50,426 bases of DNA, taken from assembly GCA_022822445.1 (NCBI GenBank), contig JAJEBR010000063.1:1-50426 (forward strand), read 5' to 3'. Position 1 is the first letter of the stretch. The number at the start of each line of letters is the position of its first letter. Below are positions 36,118 through 45,124 of the stretch, piece by piece. This DNA is from Gemmatimonadota bacterium (lineage in GTDB: Bacteria > Gemmatimonadota > Gemmatimonadetes > Longimicrobiales > Gaopeijiaceae). The notes under the pieces were generated by a model, which saw nothing but the letters and a program-made list of their open reading frames with translations, did not search any database and was not told where the DNA came from. A program made the position numbers and the translations under genes.

Positions 36118-37287
36118 TTGACCGCGGACCGCAAGCGGACGCTGCTCGCCCGACCGGTGGAGCACATCGATGCCACCCGCTTCGACGGGCAGGCGGTGGT
36201 GGACTCCTACCGGAACGCGGCCTTCCAGGCAAGGAATCTCGCCGAGGCGGCCGACATCTTCGCGGAGATGATCGAGGATCGCCGGTGCGCGGTGATCCTC
36301 ACCCTCGCCGGGTCGCTGGTGTCTGCCGGGCTGAAGGAGGCGCTGATCACGCTGGTCGAGTGCGACATGGCCGACGTGATCGTCGCGACGGGAGCGATCG
36401 TCGTCGACCAGGACTTCTTCGAGGCGCTGGGCTTCCGCCACTACATGGCGCCGGGGTCGCCCGAGGCGCCGGCCGCGGACGACGAGGAACTGCGCGCGCT
36501 GGGCATCGACCGCATCTACGATACCTACGTGGACGAGGCGGATCTGCAGCGCTGCGACCGGACGGTGGCCGGGATCTTCGACGGGCTGCAGGCGCGGCCG
36601 TGGTCGAGCCGCGAGCTGATGCGGGAGCTGGGCGCGTACCTGGAGCTCCGCCACGGTGACGCCCGGTCGATCCTGCTGGCCGCGCACCGGAAAGAGGTGC
36701 CGGTCTTCGTGCCGGCGCTGAGCGACTCCTCGGCCGGGTTCGGCGTGGTCGCCCACCGGGCGAGGGCGGAACGCGCGGGCCTGCCCCACATCGCCTTCGA
36801 CTCCGGGAAGGACTTCCATGAACTGGCGGAGATCAAGCTGGCGACGGAGGAGACGGGGCTGATGATGGTGGGCGGGGGCGTGCCGAAGAACTTCGCGCAG
36901 GACTCGGTGGTTGCCGCGCGGATGCTGGCGGAGGCGGGATGGGGCGCGGCGGGTGGTGCGGCAGGAGGCGCGGATGCGGCGGCGGTCGCCACCGATTCCT
37001 GGAGCGCCCCCGACCCGGCCGACGACCACGTGCCGATGCACCGGTATGCCGTGCAGCTGACGGTGGCGGACGCGCGGGACGGCGGCCTGTCGGGGTCGAC
37101 GCTGCGCGAGGCCACGACCTGGGGCAAGGTGGCGGCGAGCCGTGAGCGGATGGTGTACGGCGAGGCCACGCTGACGCTGCCGCTCCTGGTGAGCGACGCG
37201 TACCACAGGGGCGGATGGCGGAAGCGGGAGGGGATGCGGCTGGGGGCGATCTTCAGCGAGGCGCCGGCCCCGGCGGGTCCGGCTTGA
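36118..37287 (+). CDS. Deoxyhypusine synthase family protein
   Basis: A 389-residue NAD-dependent enzyme homologous to eukaryotic and archaeal deoxyhypusine synthase. LAGSLVSAGLKEALITLVE, HYMAPGSPEAP, FVPALSDSSAGFGV and MMVGGGVPKNF follow the family order. The active-site lysine that forms the imine with the aminobutyl group in the human enzyme (Lys329) corresponds to Lys337 in TTWGKVAA. A Gly/Ala-rich insertion (about residues 280-300) interrupts the fold. Bacteria lack eIF5A, and bacterial relatives have been linked to polyamine (homospermidine-type) chemistry, so that is the more likely role; the true substrate is unknown. The TTG start at 36118 has GAGGAGG eight to nine bases upstream. 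The stop overlaps addB. Confidence 0.85.
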   Translation: MTADRKRTLLARPVEHIDATRFDGQAVVDSYRNAAFQARNLAEAADIFAEMIEDRRCAVILTLAGSLVSAGLKEALITLVECDMADVIVATGAIVVDQDFFEALGFRHYMAPGSPEAPAADDEELRALGIDRIYDTYVDEADLQRCDRTVAGIFDGLQARPWSSRELMRELGAYLELRHGDARSILLAAHRKEVPVFVPALSDSSAGFGVVAHRARAERAGLPHIAFDSGKDFHELAEIKLATEETGLMMVGGGVPKNFAQDSVVAARMLAEAGWGAAGGAAGGADAAAVATDSWSAPDPADDHVPMHRYAVQLTVADARDGGLSGSTLREATTWGKVAASRERMVYGEATLTLPLLVSDAYHRGGWRKREGMRLGAIFSEAPAPAGPA

Positions 37288-40200
37288 CGCAACTCGGCCT
37301 GGATTTCGAGGGGCGGCGGGACAGAGCGCCGGACCCGGAGAGGGGTGAGCCACCGGACCGGGAGGAATCAGCTGGCCGGTCCGCGGACGCGAGCCTGCTG
37401 GTTCGGGAGCTGGCGCGGATCGCGCGGGAGACGGGGCGCAGGCGGAAGATCCTGGTGACGCGGACGCGAGGGGAGGGGAAGGAGCTGCTGCGCCAGGTGG
37501 TGCTGGGCGGACAGTCCTGGGCCGGGTTCGAGGTCACGACGACGCGGCCGCTGGCGATGAAATACGCGGCGGACGAGCTGGCGCGGGCCGGGACGAGGGT
37601 TCTGGACGCCTTCGACGAGCAGGCGCTGGTCGAGGAGGCGATCGACAGTCTGGTGGCGGCGGGTGCGGGAGGCGCTTCGGGATCGTGGTTTGCCGGACTC
37701 TCCGAGAAGGTCGGTTTCAGGGATGCCGTGCGCAATTCACTCACGGTGCTTCGGCTCGGCGGGATCCGCGCGGCGGCCCTGCGGGATGGCCGGGGTGGGG
37801 CGTCCAGGCGGCAGACGCTGCTCTGCGCGGTGGTCGAGCGATTCGAGAGGATGCTGGACGCCCGCAACCTCGCCGATGGGGCCGTGATGCTGGAGACAGC
37901 CATCCGGGTCGTCGACTCGCTGCCCGAAGCGCCGGACGCCGCCGCCGGCGTCCCGGCCGATGTTCGCGCCGGTGTCCCGGCCGGCGTCCCCGTTTTCCTC
38001 GTTCCAGGGCTCTCCGACAGGGGACTCACGGGACGGTTCCTTCGCGCCCTCGAGCGGCGCGGCGCCACCGTCCTCAGGACCGATCCCGTCGTCGGCCTGG
38101 CCGTGCCTCGCGGAATCCTCTGGGACACCGGTCCGCCGGAGTCCGCGGGGAGTCATTTGCACGCGGTGGAGGAGTGGGAAGGGTTGGACGACCGGACCGG
38201 CGGGGACGACCGGACCGCGCAACCCCGGATCGAGCTGTTTGCGGCGGGCTCCGTTCACGACGAGCTGAGGGGCGTGCTCCGGCGGGTGATCGAGATGGGC
38301 GCCCGCTGGGACGAAGTCGAGATCGTGGCGTCCGATCCCGCGATGTACGGCTCCGCACTCCACGCGCTGGCGGATTCCATGGGAATCCCGGTCACCTTCG
38401 CGGTCGGCCTTCCGGTCGAGCGTACCCGGCCCGGGAGGGTCGTGGCCACCTGGTTCAAGTGGATCGAGAGCGGCTTCCAGGAATCGGTGTTCCGCGCGCT
38501 GGTGGAGGCCGGTGACGTGAGTCCGCCCGCCCCCGGCGACCGGATTGCGGGCCCACGGCTGGCCCGGGCGCTGAGGCGCGTCAGGATCGGCTGGGGCAGG
38601 GACCGCTACATGAGCAGGATTGGCGGGGTGTTGCGCGGGATTCCGGCATCGAAGCCCGGCCGGTACGAGGACGACGAACAGTTCGAACATCGTAAACAAC
38701 GTGTTGAAAAGGAGTTACGCGCACTTGCGGCCCTCTTGGGACCGGTGCTTGACGCGACCCCGAACGCCCGCGCACCAAAAAACGGTGCGCACCACGCATC
38801 GCCCGGCGGGAGTGCGTCCGGCGGGTCCAGGGCCGAAGTTGCCGCCGACACATCGCCGGCCGAAGTCGCCGCCGGCGTAAAGAGTCTGCTTGCCCGCGTC
38901 ACCGGCGGGACCGCCACCGACGATACCGCACGCGACCGGCTGGCGCGGATCCTCGACCGGATCGAGGCCACCCTCACCCGGCGGACCGACTTTCCATCGG
39001 CCGCGGCCATCGTCAGGTCGCTGCTGGCGATCCGGGTCCCGGCGCCCAGAACCGATGGCACCGCCCCGTGGAGCGCCGCCGCGGGCCACCTCTATCTGAG
39101 CGACCTGAGGCACGGTGGGGCCGCGGGGCGCCGGCACACCTTCATCGTGGGGTTGGACTCCACGCACTTCCCCGGCTCGGCCATCGAGGACCCCATGCTG
39201 CTCGACCGGGAACGGATGCGCCTGGGGCAGGGAGAGCTCGCCTTCGCCGGAGACCGCGCCGCGGATGCGCGCTTCAACCTCGCGCAGCTCGTGGCGCGCC
39301 TGCGGGGCTCGATCGTGCTCAGCTACGCGCGGTGGGATCCGGCGGAGGCGCGGGCGCTGTCCCCCGCCCCCGAACTGCTGCAGGCGCTCCGGCTGATGGA
39401 GGGTGACCGGACGCTCAACTTCGACGATCTCGACCGGCACCTTGGCGTCACCGAATCCCGTCTCCCCCGCGAGGGCCTGCGCGCGGACCTGGACGCCTGC
39501 GATGTGTGGCTGCGTGCGCTCGCCACCCGCGACGGCAGACTGCGCGACGGGGTGCAGTCGGTGGGCCGGGCCTATCCCCGACTGGGGCGGGGCCTTGCCG
39601 CCGCCGCCGCCCTGGAGAGCGATCAGGCGACCGTGCACACGGGCATCATCGAGGCACGGGATCCGCCGCTGTCGTACCGTGATCTGCGCGGCCGCATCCT
39701 GTCGGCGAGCCGCCTCGAGTCCCTGGGCGCCTGCCCCCGGCGCTTCCTCTTTGCCAACGTCCTTCGGGTCTCGCCACCCAACGACCCGGAGTTCGATCCC
39801 CACCGCTGGCTGGACGCGCTGCAGCGGGGAAGCCTGTTGCACGACGTGTACGAGCACACCCTGCGCCAGGCGCGGGAACGGGGGATCGACCCTGTCGACG
39901 ACGCCTTTCTGGCGCTCGCGCTGCGGCGCGTCGATCGCGAGGTCGCCCGGATGACGAGGCGGGTGCCGTCGCCGAGTCGGGTGGTGCGGGAGATCGAGAC
40001 CAGGGGGCTACGCGATGACGTCCATTCCTTCGTGGAGATGATCCGCAGCGCGCCGCCCCCCTGGACCGCGCTCGAGATGGACTTCGGGATGGACGATGTG
40101 GGCGTCGAAATCCCCGCCGGGAAAGCGCCGGTTCGCGTGCGGGGCCGCATCGACCGCGTGGACGACCGCGGGACGCACCTGCGGGTGGTGGACTACAAGA

Positions 40201-40628
40201 CCGGCAGCGACTACGGCCACGACAGGAAATCGGGTGTGTACCGGGGAGGGCGACGCCTCCAGCACGCGCTGTACACGGCAGCGGCGGCAGCGGTGCAGGG
40301 CAAACCCGTCGACTACATGGAGTACCACTTCCCCACCCGCCGCGGCGAAAACCGGATTCGGCGGTACGCGGTGCCGGACCTCCAGCACGGCGGCGCTCTC
40401 GTCGCCATGATGCTCGAGGGTGCGGCCAGGGGTTGGTTCCCGGCGACGGACGACGCCGATGATTGCCGCTTCTGCGACTATCAGGACATGTGCGGCGTGA
40501 GGCCGGCCGAGTGGGGCAAGCCGTCGTGCCGCTTTGCGGAGTGGACGGAGCGGAACCTGGCCACGGTGCCGGAGCTGTCCGCGCTGAGGCGCGCGCGCAA
40601 CTGGAAGGACGAGGAGCCGCTGCTGTGA
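37284..40628 (+). CDS. AddB-like subunit: PD-(D/E)XK nuclease with Fe-S cluster
   Basis: A 1114-residue protein. The N-terminal part is a degenerate helicase-like fold (KILVTRTRGEGKELL replaces a clean Walker A). The C-terminal nuclease has VVDYKTGS with Asp970 and Lys972, then LQHALYTAAA. Four cysteines, Cys817 in GACPRRF and Cys1061, Cys1064 and Cys1070 in DCRFCDYQDMC, form the iron-sulphur staple known from AddB. It acts with AddA in resecting double-strand ends for recombination. A low-complexity, AT-richer segment at 38690-38890 interrupts the middle. The TTG start at 37284 overlaps the deoxyhypusine synthase stop (TTGA), and the stop overlaps addA (GTGA). Confidence 0.85.
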   Translation: MTQLGLDFEGRRDRAPDPERGEPPDREESAGRSADASLLVRELARIARETGRRRKILVTRTRGEGKELLRQVVLGGQSWAGFEVTTTRPLAMKYAADELARAGTRVLDAFDEQALVEEAIDSLVAAGAGGASGSWFAGLSEKVGFRDAVRNSLTVLRLGGIRAAALRDGRGGASRRQTLLCAVVERFERMLDARNLADGAVMLETAIRVVDSLPEAPDAAAGVPADVRAGVPAGVPVFLVPGLSDRGLTGRFLRALERRGATVLRTDPVVGLAVPRGILWDTGPPESAGSHLHAVEEWEGLDDRTGGDDRTAQPRIELFAAGSVHDELRGVLRRVIEMGARWDEVEIVASDPAMYGSALHALADSMGIPVTFAVGLPVERTRPGRVVATWFKWIESGFQESVFRALVEAGDVSPPAPGDRIAGPRLARALRRVRIGWGRDRYMSRIGGVLRGIPASKPGRYEDDEQFEHRKQRVEKELRALAALLGPVLDATPNARAPKNGAHHASPGGSASGGSRAEVAADTSPAEVAAGVKSLLARVTGGTATDDTARDRLARILDRIEATLTRRTDFPSAAAIVRSLLAIRVPAPRTDGTAPWSAAAGHLYLSDLRHGGAAGRRHTFIVGLDSTHFPGSAIEDPMLLDRERMRLGQGELAFAGDRAADARFNLAQLVARLRGSIVLSYARWDPAEARALSPAPELLQALRLMEGDRTLNFDDLDRHLGVTESRLPREGLRADLDACDVWLRALATRDGRLRDGVQSVGRAYPRLGRGLAAAAALESDQATVHTGIIEARDPPLSYRDLRGRILSASRLESLGACPRRFLFANVLRVSPPNDPEFDPHRWLDALQRGSLLHDVYEHTLRQARERGIDPVDDAFLALALRRVDREVARMTRRVPSPSRVVREIETRGLRDDVHSFVEMIRSAPPPWTALEMDFGMDDVGVEIPAGKAPVRVRGRIDRVDDRGTHLRVVDYKTGSDYGHDRKSGVYRGGRRLQHALYTAAAAAVQGKPVDYMEYHFPTRRGENRIRRYAVPDLQHGGALVAMMLEGAARGWFPATDDADDCRFCDYQDMCGVRPAEWGKPSCRFAEWTERNLATVPELSALRRARNWKDEEPLL
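38770..38793 (+). repeat. Hairpin within the AddB-like gene
   Basis: GCGCACC at 38770-38776 and GGTGCGC at 38784-38790 are perfect seven-base arms around a loop of six A and one C. The second arm continues into the self-complementary GGTGCGCACC (38784-38793). It lies in an unusually AT-rich codon context inside the gene. Confidence 0.6.
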
Positions 40629-43600
40629 GCGACGCCGCCCGCAAACCGCCCGACCAGGCCGAACGGGACCGCATCGTCGAGGATCTGGATCGCAACATCC
40701 TCGTCGAAGCGGGTGCCGGCTCCGGGAAGACGAGGTCGCTGGTGGACCGGATGGTCGCGCTCGTCCGCACCGGGACCTGCACCGTCGATCAGATCGCGGC
40801 GGTCACCTTCACGCGCAAGGCGGCCGCGGAGCTCCGCCAGCGCTTCCAGGTCAGCCTCGAAGACGCGCTGGCCCGCGCGCCGGACGACGACCCGCGCCGC
40901 GAGCGGCTGGAGGACGCGATCCGGGACCTCGACCGCACCTTCCTCGGCACGATCCACGCCTTCTGTGCCAGGCTGCTCCGCGAAAGGCCCCTGGAGGCCG
41001 GCCTCGATCCGGGCTTTCGCGAATTGCAGGAGACCGAAACCGTCCGCATGAAGCGCGCCTTCTGGCTGGACTTCCTCGAGCGGCTCGGCTCGGACGGCGA
41101 CCCGGATCTGGAGGAGCTCGCCCGGCTGGGGATCGAACCCGACCTGCTACAGCCCCTCTTCGACGAGCTCGTGGAAAACCCGGATGTGGACTTCGGCTTC
41201 CGCCCCGGGGCTCCGCCCGCCGAGGAGGAACTGCGGGCCGTGCGCGCCCGCTTCGACGAACTCCTCGACCGGGCCGGGCGGATGATGGCCGGCCGGACGC
41301 CGCCGAAGGGCTGGGATGCCTTCGGCAAGCGCATGCGCACACTGCTCTACTGGCGCGGCGCGCTCGACTGGGACGATCGCCGCGCCTTCTTCGACGCGCT
41401 CGCCAGGATTCACCTCAAGTCGGGCAGGCTCACGCAGAAGACCTGGGCGGACACCCCATCGGGAAAGGCGGCCGCCAAGGCGCTGGGGCAGGCGTTCGAG
41501 GAGTTCGCCGAGGCCGGGAGTCGGGCGGACGAGTCGCTGAGGGCGTGGTGGGCCTACCGCTACCCCGTCGCGATGCGGATGGCCAACCGGGCGGCCCTCG
41601 GATTCGCGCAGCAGCGCAAGGACCGTGGCGAGCTCAACTTCCAGGACCTGCTGGTTCTCACCGCCGGACTGCTCCGTGAGGAGCCGGGCGCCCGCCGCGA
41701 CCTCGGCAGGCGCTACCGCCATGTCCTCGTGGACGAGTTCCAGGACACCGACCCGCTCCAGGCCGAGATCCTACTCCTGCTCACGAGCGAACCGGAAGGC
41801 GGCGACGACTGGCGGAAGGTCGTTCCCCGGCCGGGCGCCCTCTTCGTGGTCGGAGATCCGAAGCAGAGCATCTACCGCTTCAGGCGGGCCGACATCGCGC
41901 TCTACGATTTCGTCAAGAACCGCTTCGAGGCCTTTGGCGATGTGCTGCTCCTTGCGGCCAACTTCCGTTCCCTGGACGCCATCGAGGCGCTGGTGAAGGG
42001 GATCTTCGACCGCGAGGACCGCTTCGCGCAACACGACACGGACCGCCAGGCCGCCTTTGCGCCGCTGCTCGTTCAGCCCTGGGTCAGGGGCGAGGAGGAC
42101 GCCGGTCCCGGACTGGTGGCCGCCTACGAGGTGCGGGGCGCGAACCAGGACGGGGTGGCCGGGGACGACGCGGAACGAATCGCCTCGATGATCGCGCGGC
42201 GGGTGGCCGCCGGCGAACGCAGTCCCGGCGACTTCATGGTGCTGACCCGTACGCGCAAGTACCTCGGCGTCTACGCGCGCGCCCTGGAGGACCGCAATCT
42301 TCCCGTCGAGGTGTCGGGCGCGGGTGTGGGCTTCGAGGACGAACTCGCGGCGCTCCTCCTCCTCTTCCGGTGCCTCGCCGACCCGGCCCACGAAGTCCGC
42401 GTCCTCGGAGTGCTCACCGGGCCCCTCTTCGGGATCACCCTCGACCGGCTCGTGGAGTTCCGGGACGGTGATGGGAGCTTCCGCATCAACCGGCCCGCCG
42501 ACGGCGACGGCGAGGTGGCCGGAGCACTCAACATGCTGCACGGGTGGTGGAGGCGGGCGCGCCGGGAGCCGGCGGACGTGACCGCAGAGCGCCTGGTGGC
42601 CGAGACGGGTCTCTTCCCGCTGGCCGCGGCCGGGTCGCTGGGGGAGCTTCGCGCCGGGGCGCTGGTGTACCTGCTCAACGCCGTGCGGGGCAGGGCGCTC
42701 GAGGGCGACACCTCGCTCGCCGGGGCGGTGGATGCCCTGGAGGCGGCGCTGGACTGGGAGGACGCCGAGGCCCCGCTGGTGCCCGAACGTCCGAACTGCG
42801 TCCGTGTGATGAACCTTCACCGGGCCAAGGGACTGGAGGCGAAGGTGGTGTTCCTGGCGGCGCCCTTTCCGGAGCCGCAGTGGGACCCCGACAAGCGGGT
42901 AGCCCGGGACGAGGAGGGAGTGGCCCGCGGGACCATTCCCATCGTGGTGAAGCGAGGGTGGAGCAGGGAGGTGATTGCCCAGCCGCTCAGCTGGGAGGAT
43001 GATCAGGCGATCGAGGCCGCCTTCGAGGAGGCGGAGAAGGTTCGCCTGCTGTACGTGGCGGTGACGCGGGCCCGCGACGAGCTGTGGGTCGCGCGGCGGG
43101 TGGGGGGGCGGAAGGGGAGGCCATCGGTGTGGGAACCGGTCGAGGAGTGGGTGATGGCGCAGGCCGCGCGGGAGGGGGGGGCGGGGGGAGGGGGCATCGC
43201 CGGGGTGGTCGAGCTTCCGCGCGAGGATCCTCCCGCGCCGGATGCGATGGACCCGCAGACGGATCTGTCGCCGGCGATGGCGGCGGTCGCCGAGGCGGCC
43301 GGTCGCGCCCGCGCGCCGACCTACCGGCTGGACGCGGTGACGGCCCGGGCGAAGGGGGACGCCGCTGCGGAGCCCTCGCCCGCAGACGATCCCGCCCGTG
43401 GTACCGAGTCCCCCGTGCATGCGGAGGCCTTCGCTCCGCCCGCGCCGCGTCCCGCGACGGGAGGGTTCGAGTGGGGCAGCGTGGTGCACGACGTACTCGC
43501 GGCGGCAGGAGAAGGCACGCGCGGCGTAGCGCTCACCCAGCTGGCGCGCGACCTGCTGGTCGAGTTCGAGCGCCCGGTCGACGCCACCGGGGCGCCCACG

Positions 43601-43957
43601 GAACTGGAGGCGCTCCTCGCAATGGTCGAGGCCGTGCGCAACTCGGAGACCTGGCGCAGGGCGATGGCGGCCGGCGAGCGCCATGTGGAAGTGCCCTTCG
43701 CCGTGAACGTGGGTCCCGGTCCGGGGCGCGGCGACGTGATCGAGGGCGTCATCGACCTCGTCTTCCGGGAAGGAGACCGGTGGATCGTCGCCGACTACAA
43801 GACCGACAGCGGCGACGACCCCGGCTTCCCGGACAGGGTCGGGCGGTACCGCGCCCAGGTCGACCTCTACGCGCAGTGCTGGGAGCGGCTCACGGGCGAG
43901 GAGGTGGCCGAGCGGGTGCTGGTCTTCACCGCGCAGGGGCGGACGGAGGTGTGGTGA
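40625..43957 (+). CDS. AddA-like UvrD-family helicase with C-terminal PD-(D/E)XK nuclease
   Basis: A 1110-residue helicase-nuclease subunit. Walker A AGAGSGKT spans residues 29-36; AAVTFTRKAAAELRQR, VDEFQDTDPLQ, VGDPKQSIYRFRRADI, NLHRAKGLEAKVVFL and LLYVAVTRARDELWV are helicase motifs Ia, II, III, V and VI. The C-terminus has the nuclease motif VADYKTDS (Asp1057, Lys1059). It unwinds and cuts DNA ends with AddB. The region joining helicase and nuclease is Gly-rich, with runs of up to eight G (43174-43181). The start is GTG 40625, overlapping addB. The stop (43955-43957) sits inside a 21-base tandem repeat. Confidence 0.92.
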   Translation: MSDAARKPPDQAERDRIVEDLDRNILVEAGAGSGKTRSLVDRMVALVRTGTCTVDQIAAVTFTRKAAAELRQRFQVSLEDALARAPDDDPRRERLEDAIRDLDRTFLGTIHAFCARLLRERPLEAGLDPGFRELQETETVRMKRAFWLDFLERLGSDGDPDLEELARLGIEPDLLQPLFDELVENPDVDFGFRPGAPPAEEELRAVRARFDELLDRAGRMMAGRTPPKGWDAFGKRMRTLLYWRGALDWDDRRAFFDALARIHLKSGRLTQKTWADTPSGKAAAKALGQAFEEFAEAGSRADESLRAWWAYRYPVAMRMANRAALGFAQQRKDRGELNFQDLLVLTAGLLREEPGARRDLGRRYRHVLVDEFQDTDPLQAEILLLLTSEPEGGDDWRKVVPRPGALFVVGDPKQSIYRFRRADIALYDFVKNRFEAFGDVLLLAANFRSLDAIEALVKGIFDREDRFAQHDTDRQAAFAPLLVQPWVRGEEDAGPGLVAAYEVRGANQDGVAGDDAERIASMIARRVAAGERSPGDFMVLTRTRKYLGVYARALEDRNLPVEVSGAGVGFEDELAALLLLFRCLADPAHEVRVLGVLTGPLFGITLDRLVEFRDGDGSFRINRPADGDGEVAGALNMLHGWWRRARREPADVTAERLVAETGLFPLAAAGSLGELRAGALVYLLNAVRGRALEGDTSLAGAVDALEAALDWEDAEAPLVPERPNCVRVMNLHRAKGLEAKVVFLAAPFPEPQWDPDKRVARDEEGVARGTIPIVVKRGWSREVIAQPLSWEDDQAIEAAFEEAEKVRLLYVAVTRARDELWVARRVGGRKGRPSVWEPVEEWVMAQAAREGGAGGGGIAGVVELPREDPPAPDAMDPQTDLSPAMAAVAEAAGRARAPTYRLDAVTARAKGDAAAEPSPADDPARGTESPVHAEAFAPPAPRPATGGFEWGSVVHDVLAAAGEGTRGVALTQLARDLLVEFERPVDATGAPTELEALLAMVEAVRNSETWRRAMAAGERHVEVPFAVNVGPGPGRGDVIEGVIDLVFREGDRWIVADYKTDSGDDPGFPDRVGRYRAQVDLYAQCWERLTGEEVAERVLVFTAQGRTEVW

Positions 43958-44042
43958 TGGCGGACGGAGGTGTGGTGATGGCGGACGGAGCCGAGGTGAT
44001 GGCGGACGGAGCCGAGGTGATGGCCGACAGTGTCCGGGTCAT
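43938..44042 (+). repeat. 21-base tandem repeat carrying ribosome site and start codon
   Basis: Four complete 21-base units (43938-43958, 43959-43979, 43980-44000, 44001-44021) and a degenerate fifth (44022-44042) run across the end of the AddA-like gene. Units 1-2 are identical and contain GGAGGTGTGGTGAT; units 3-4 are identical to each other and read GGAGCCGAGGTGAT. Each unit joins to the next so that an ATG follows a purine-rich box by about seven bases. The first ATG (43957) overlaps the AddA stop as TGATG. All ATGs share one frame, which is the frame of the secreted protein at 44164. Confidence 0.9.
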
Positions 44043-44163
44043 GGCCCGCGCCCGACGGCCGGGCGTTCGCGGACGAACATCGGCCGCGCGGCCGAGCGGG
44101 TACTGGCGGACAGGCACCGGGCTCCCGAAGTTTGGGTACTTCAACCTCAACGAAAGGCTGTCG

Positions 44164-44817
44164 ATGAAGCTCACGAAGATGTTCCCGGCGTTGGCCGCTG
44201 CCGCGCTCACTGCGGCTGCCTCCGGCCCGATGCAGGCGCAGGAGGAGCGGGGACCCTTCCCCGAAGGCTGGCAGGTCCGCTTCGACCGCGAAGGGTCCAG
44301 CATGGAGGACCTGAGTTTCGAAGTCATGCCGCCGGGGATGCACGTCACCACCGGTCCGGCGATGATCGCCTATCACCCGGATTCCGTCGCCACCGGCGAC
44401 TTCCGCATCGAATCCGAGACCTTCCTCTTCGATCCCGGCAGGCGCCGCGAGGCCTTCGGCTTCTTCATCGGCGGTTCGGATCTGCAGGGCCCGAACCAGC
44501 GCTACACCTACTTCCTCGTGCGCGAAGGCGGCGAGTTCCTGGTCAAGACCCGCTCCGGCAGCGAAACCGGTCTCGTGCAGGACTGGACGGCGCACCCCGC
44601 CATCGTCGCCTACGCCACGAAGCCCGCGGACGCCAGCACCGCGAAGAACGTCCTGGTCCTCGAGGCGCGGGGCGACCGGCTGAGTTTCTCGATCAACGGC
44701 GAGGAGGTGTGGAGCGGATCACGGCAGGGGCTGGAGACGGAAGGAATCTTCGGACTTCGGGTCAACCACGGCCTGAACATCCACGTGACCACGATCATGC
44801 GGAGCCCGGCAGGTTAG
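44164..44817 (+). CDS. Secreted protein with predicted beta-sandwich fold
   Basis: A 217-residue exported protein. The signal peptide (MKLTKMFPALAAAALTAAAS to about residue 24, ending MQAQ) is followed by a predicted beta-sandwich resembling concanavalin-like or DUF1080-type domains: GDFRIESETFLFDPGR, AFGFFIGGSDL, YTYFLVREGGEFLVKTR, NVLVLEARGDRLSFSINGEEVW and FGLRVNHGLNIHV. Such domains bind or hydrolyse sugars, but no catalytic residues can be named. ATG 44164 begins the signal and has AAAGG upstream. The frame continues upstream into the 21-base repeat array, so an extended form starting at 43957-44041 is formally possible, but would bury the signal peptide. Confidence 0.7.
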   Translation: MKLTKMFPALAAAALTAAASGPMQAQEERGPFPEGWQVRFDREGSSMEDLSFEVMPPGMHVTTGPAMIAYHPDSVATGDFRIESETFLFDPGRRREAFGFFIGGSDLQGPNQRYTYFLVREGGEFLVKTRSGSETGLVQDWTAHPAIVAYATKPADASTAKNVLVLEARGDRLSFSINGEEVWSGSRQGLETEGIFGLRVNHGLNIHVTTIMRSPAG

Positions 44818-44835
44818 CTTGCCGACACAAGCTAA
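44814..44835 (+). terminator. Hairpin at the end of the secreted-protein gene
   Basis: TTAGCTTG (44814-44821) and CAAGCTAA (44828-44835) are perfect eight-base arms around the loop CCGACA; the stop codon TAG is within the left arm. An AT-rich stretch follows rather than a clean T-run, so termination is plausible but not certain. The heptamer AGCTAAG occurs three times right after the loop (44830-44836, 44834-44840 and 44850-44856). Confidence 0.45.
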
Positions 44836-44865
44836 GCTAAGAATTATTAAGCTAAGAAAGATTAT

Positions 44866-45081
44866 CTAAACTCCGTCCGATCCTGGATCTCCGTTGTTGA
44901 GGTCCTTGAACTCGAGCCCGCAGCCCGAGCTGCCGCGGATGTTGGGCATGAGGACCACGTAGCCGCGCTGCGCGAAAAAGTGCACCTGCTGGTGGCGGCG
45001 GAACCGGTCGTCGAACCGGGAGGTGGGGCCGCCGTGGATCCGGATCATCGCAGGAAGCGCTCGCCCGCCGCGGGCGAGCAT
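44866..45081 (-). pseudogene. Remnant of an S9 (prolyl oligopeptidase) family peptidase
   Basis: About 70 codons resemble the start of the catalytic domain of S9 peptidases: LPAMIRIHGGPTSRF, QQVHFFAQRGYVVLMPNIRGSSG, then LEFKDLNNGD. In intact enzymes this is followed by the nucleophile motif GxSxGG and the Asp and His of the triad; here the frame stops within about seven codons after NNGD. The upstream beta-propeller is also missing. The residue identity is strong enough to call homology, so this is a gene fragment. It is on the same strand as, and directly downstream of, the DUF5916 gene. Confidence 0.75.
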
Positions 45082-45124
45082 TCCAAGTGCGATGACTGCA
45101 ATCGCGAAGCGTCCTGTCGTCCCC

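Noticed and set aside
43084-44163. Upstream extension of the secreted-protein frame through the end of the AddA-like gene
   Set aside because: Most of it is an alternative frame of the nuclease domain. Only the part from 43957 on could be translated independently, and it would hide the signal peptide.
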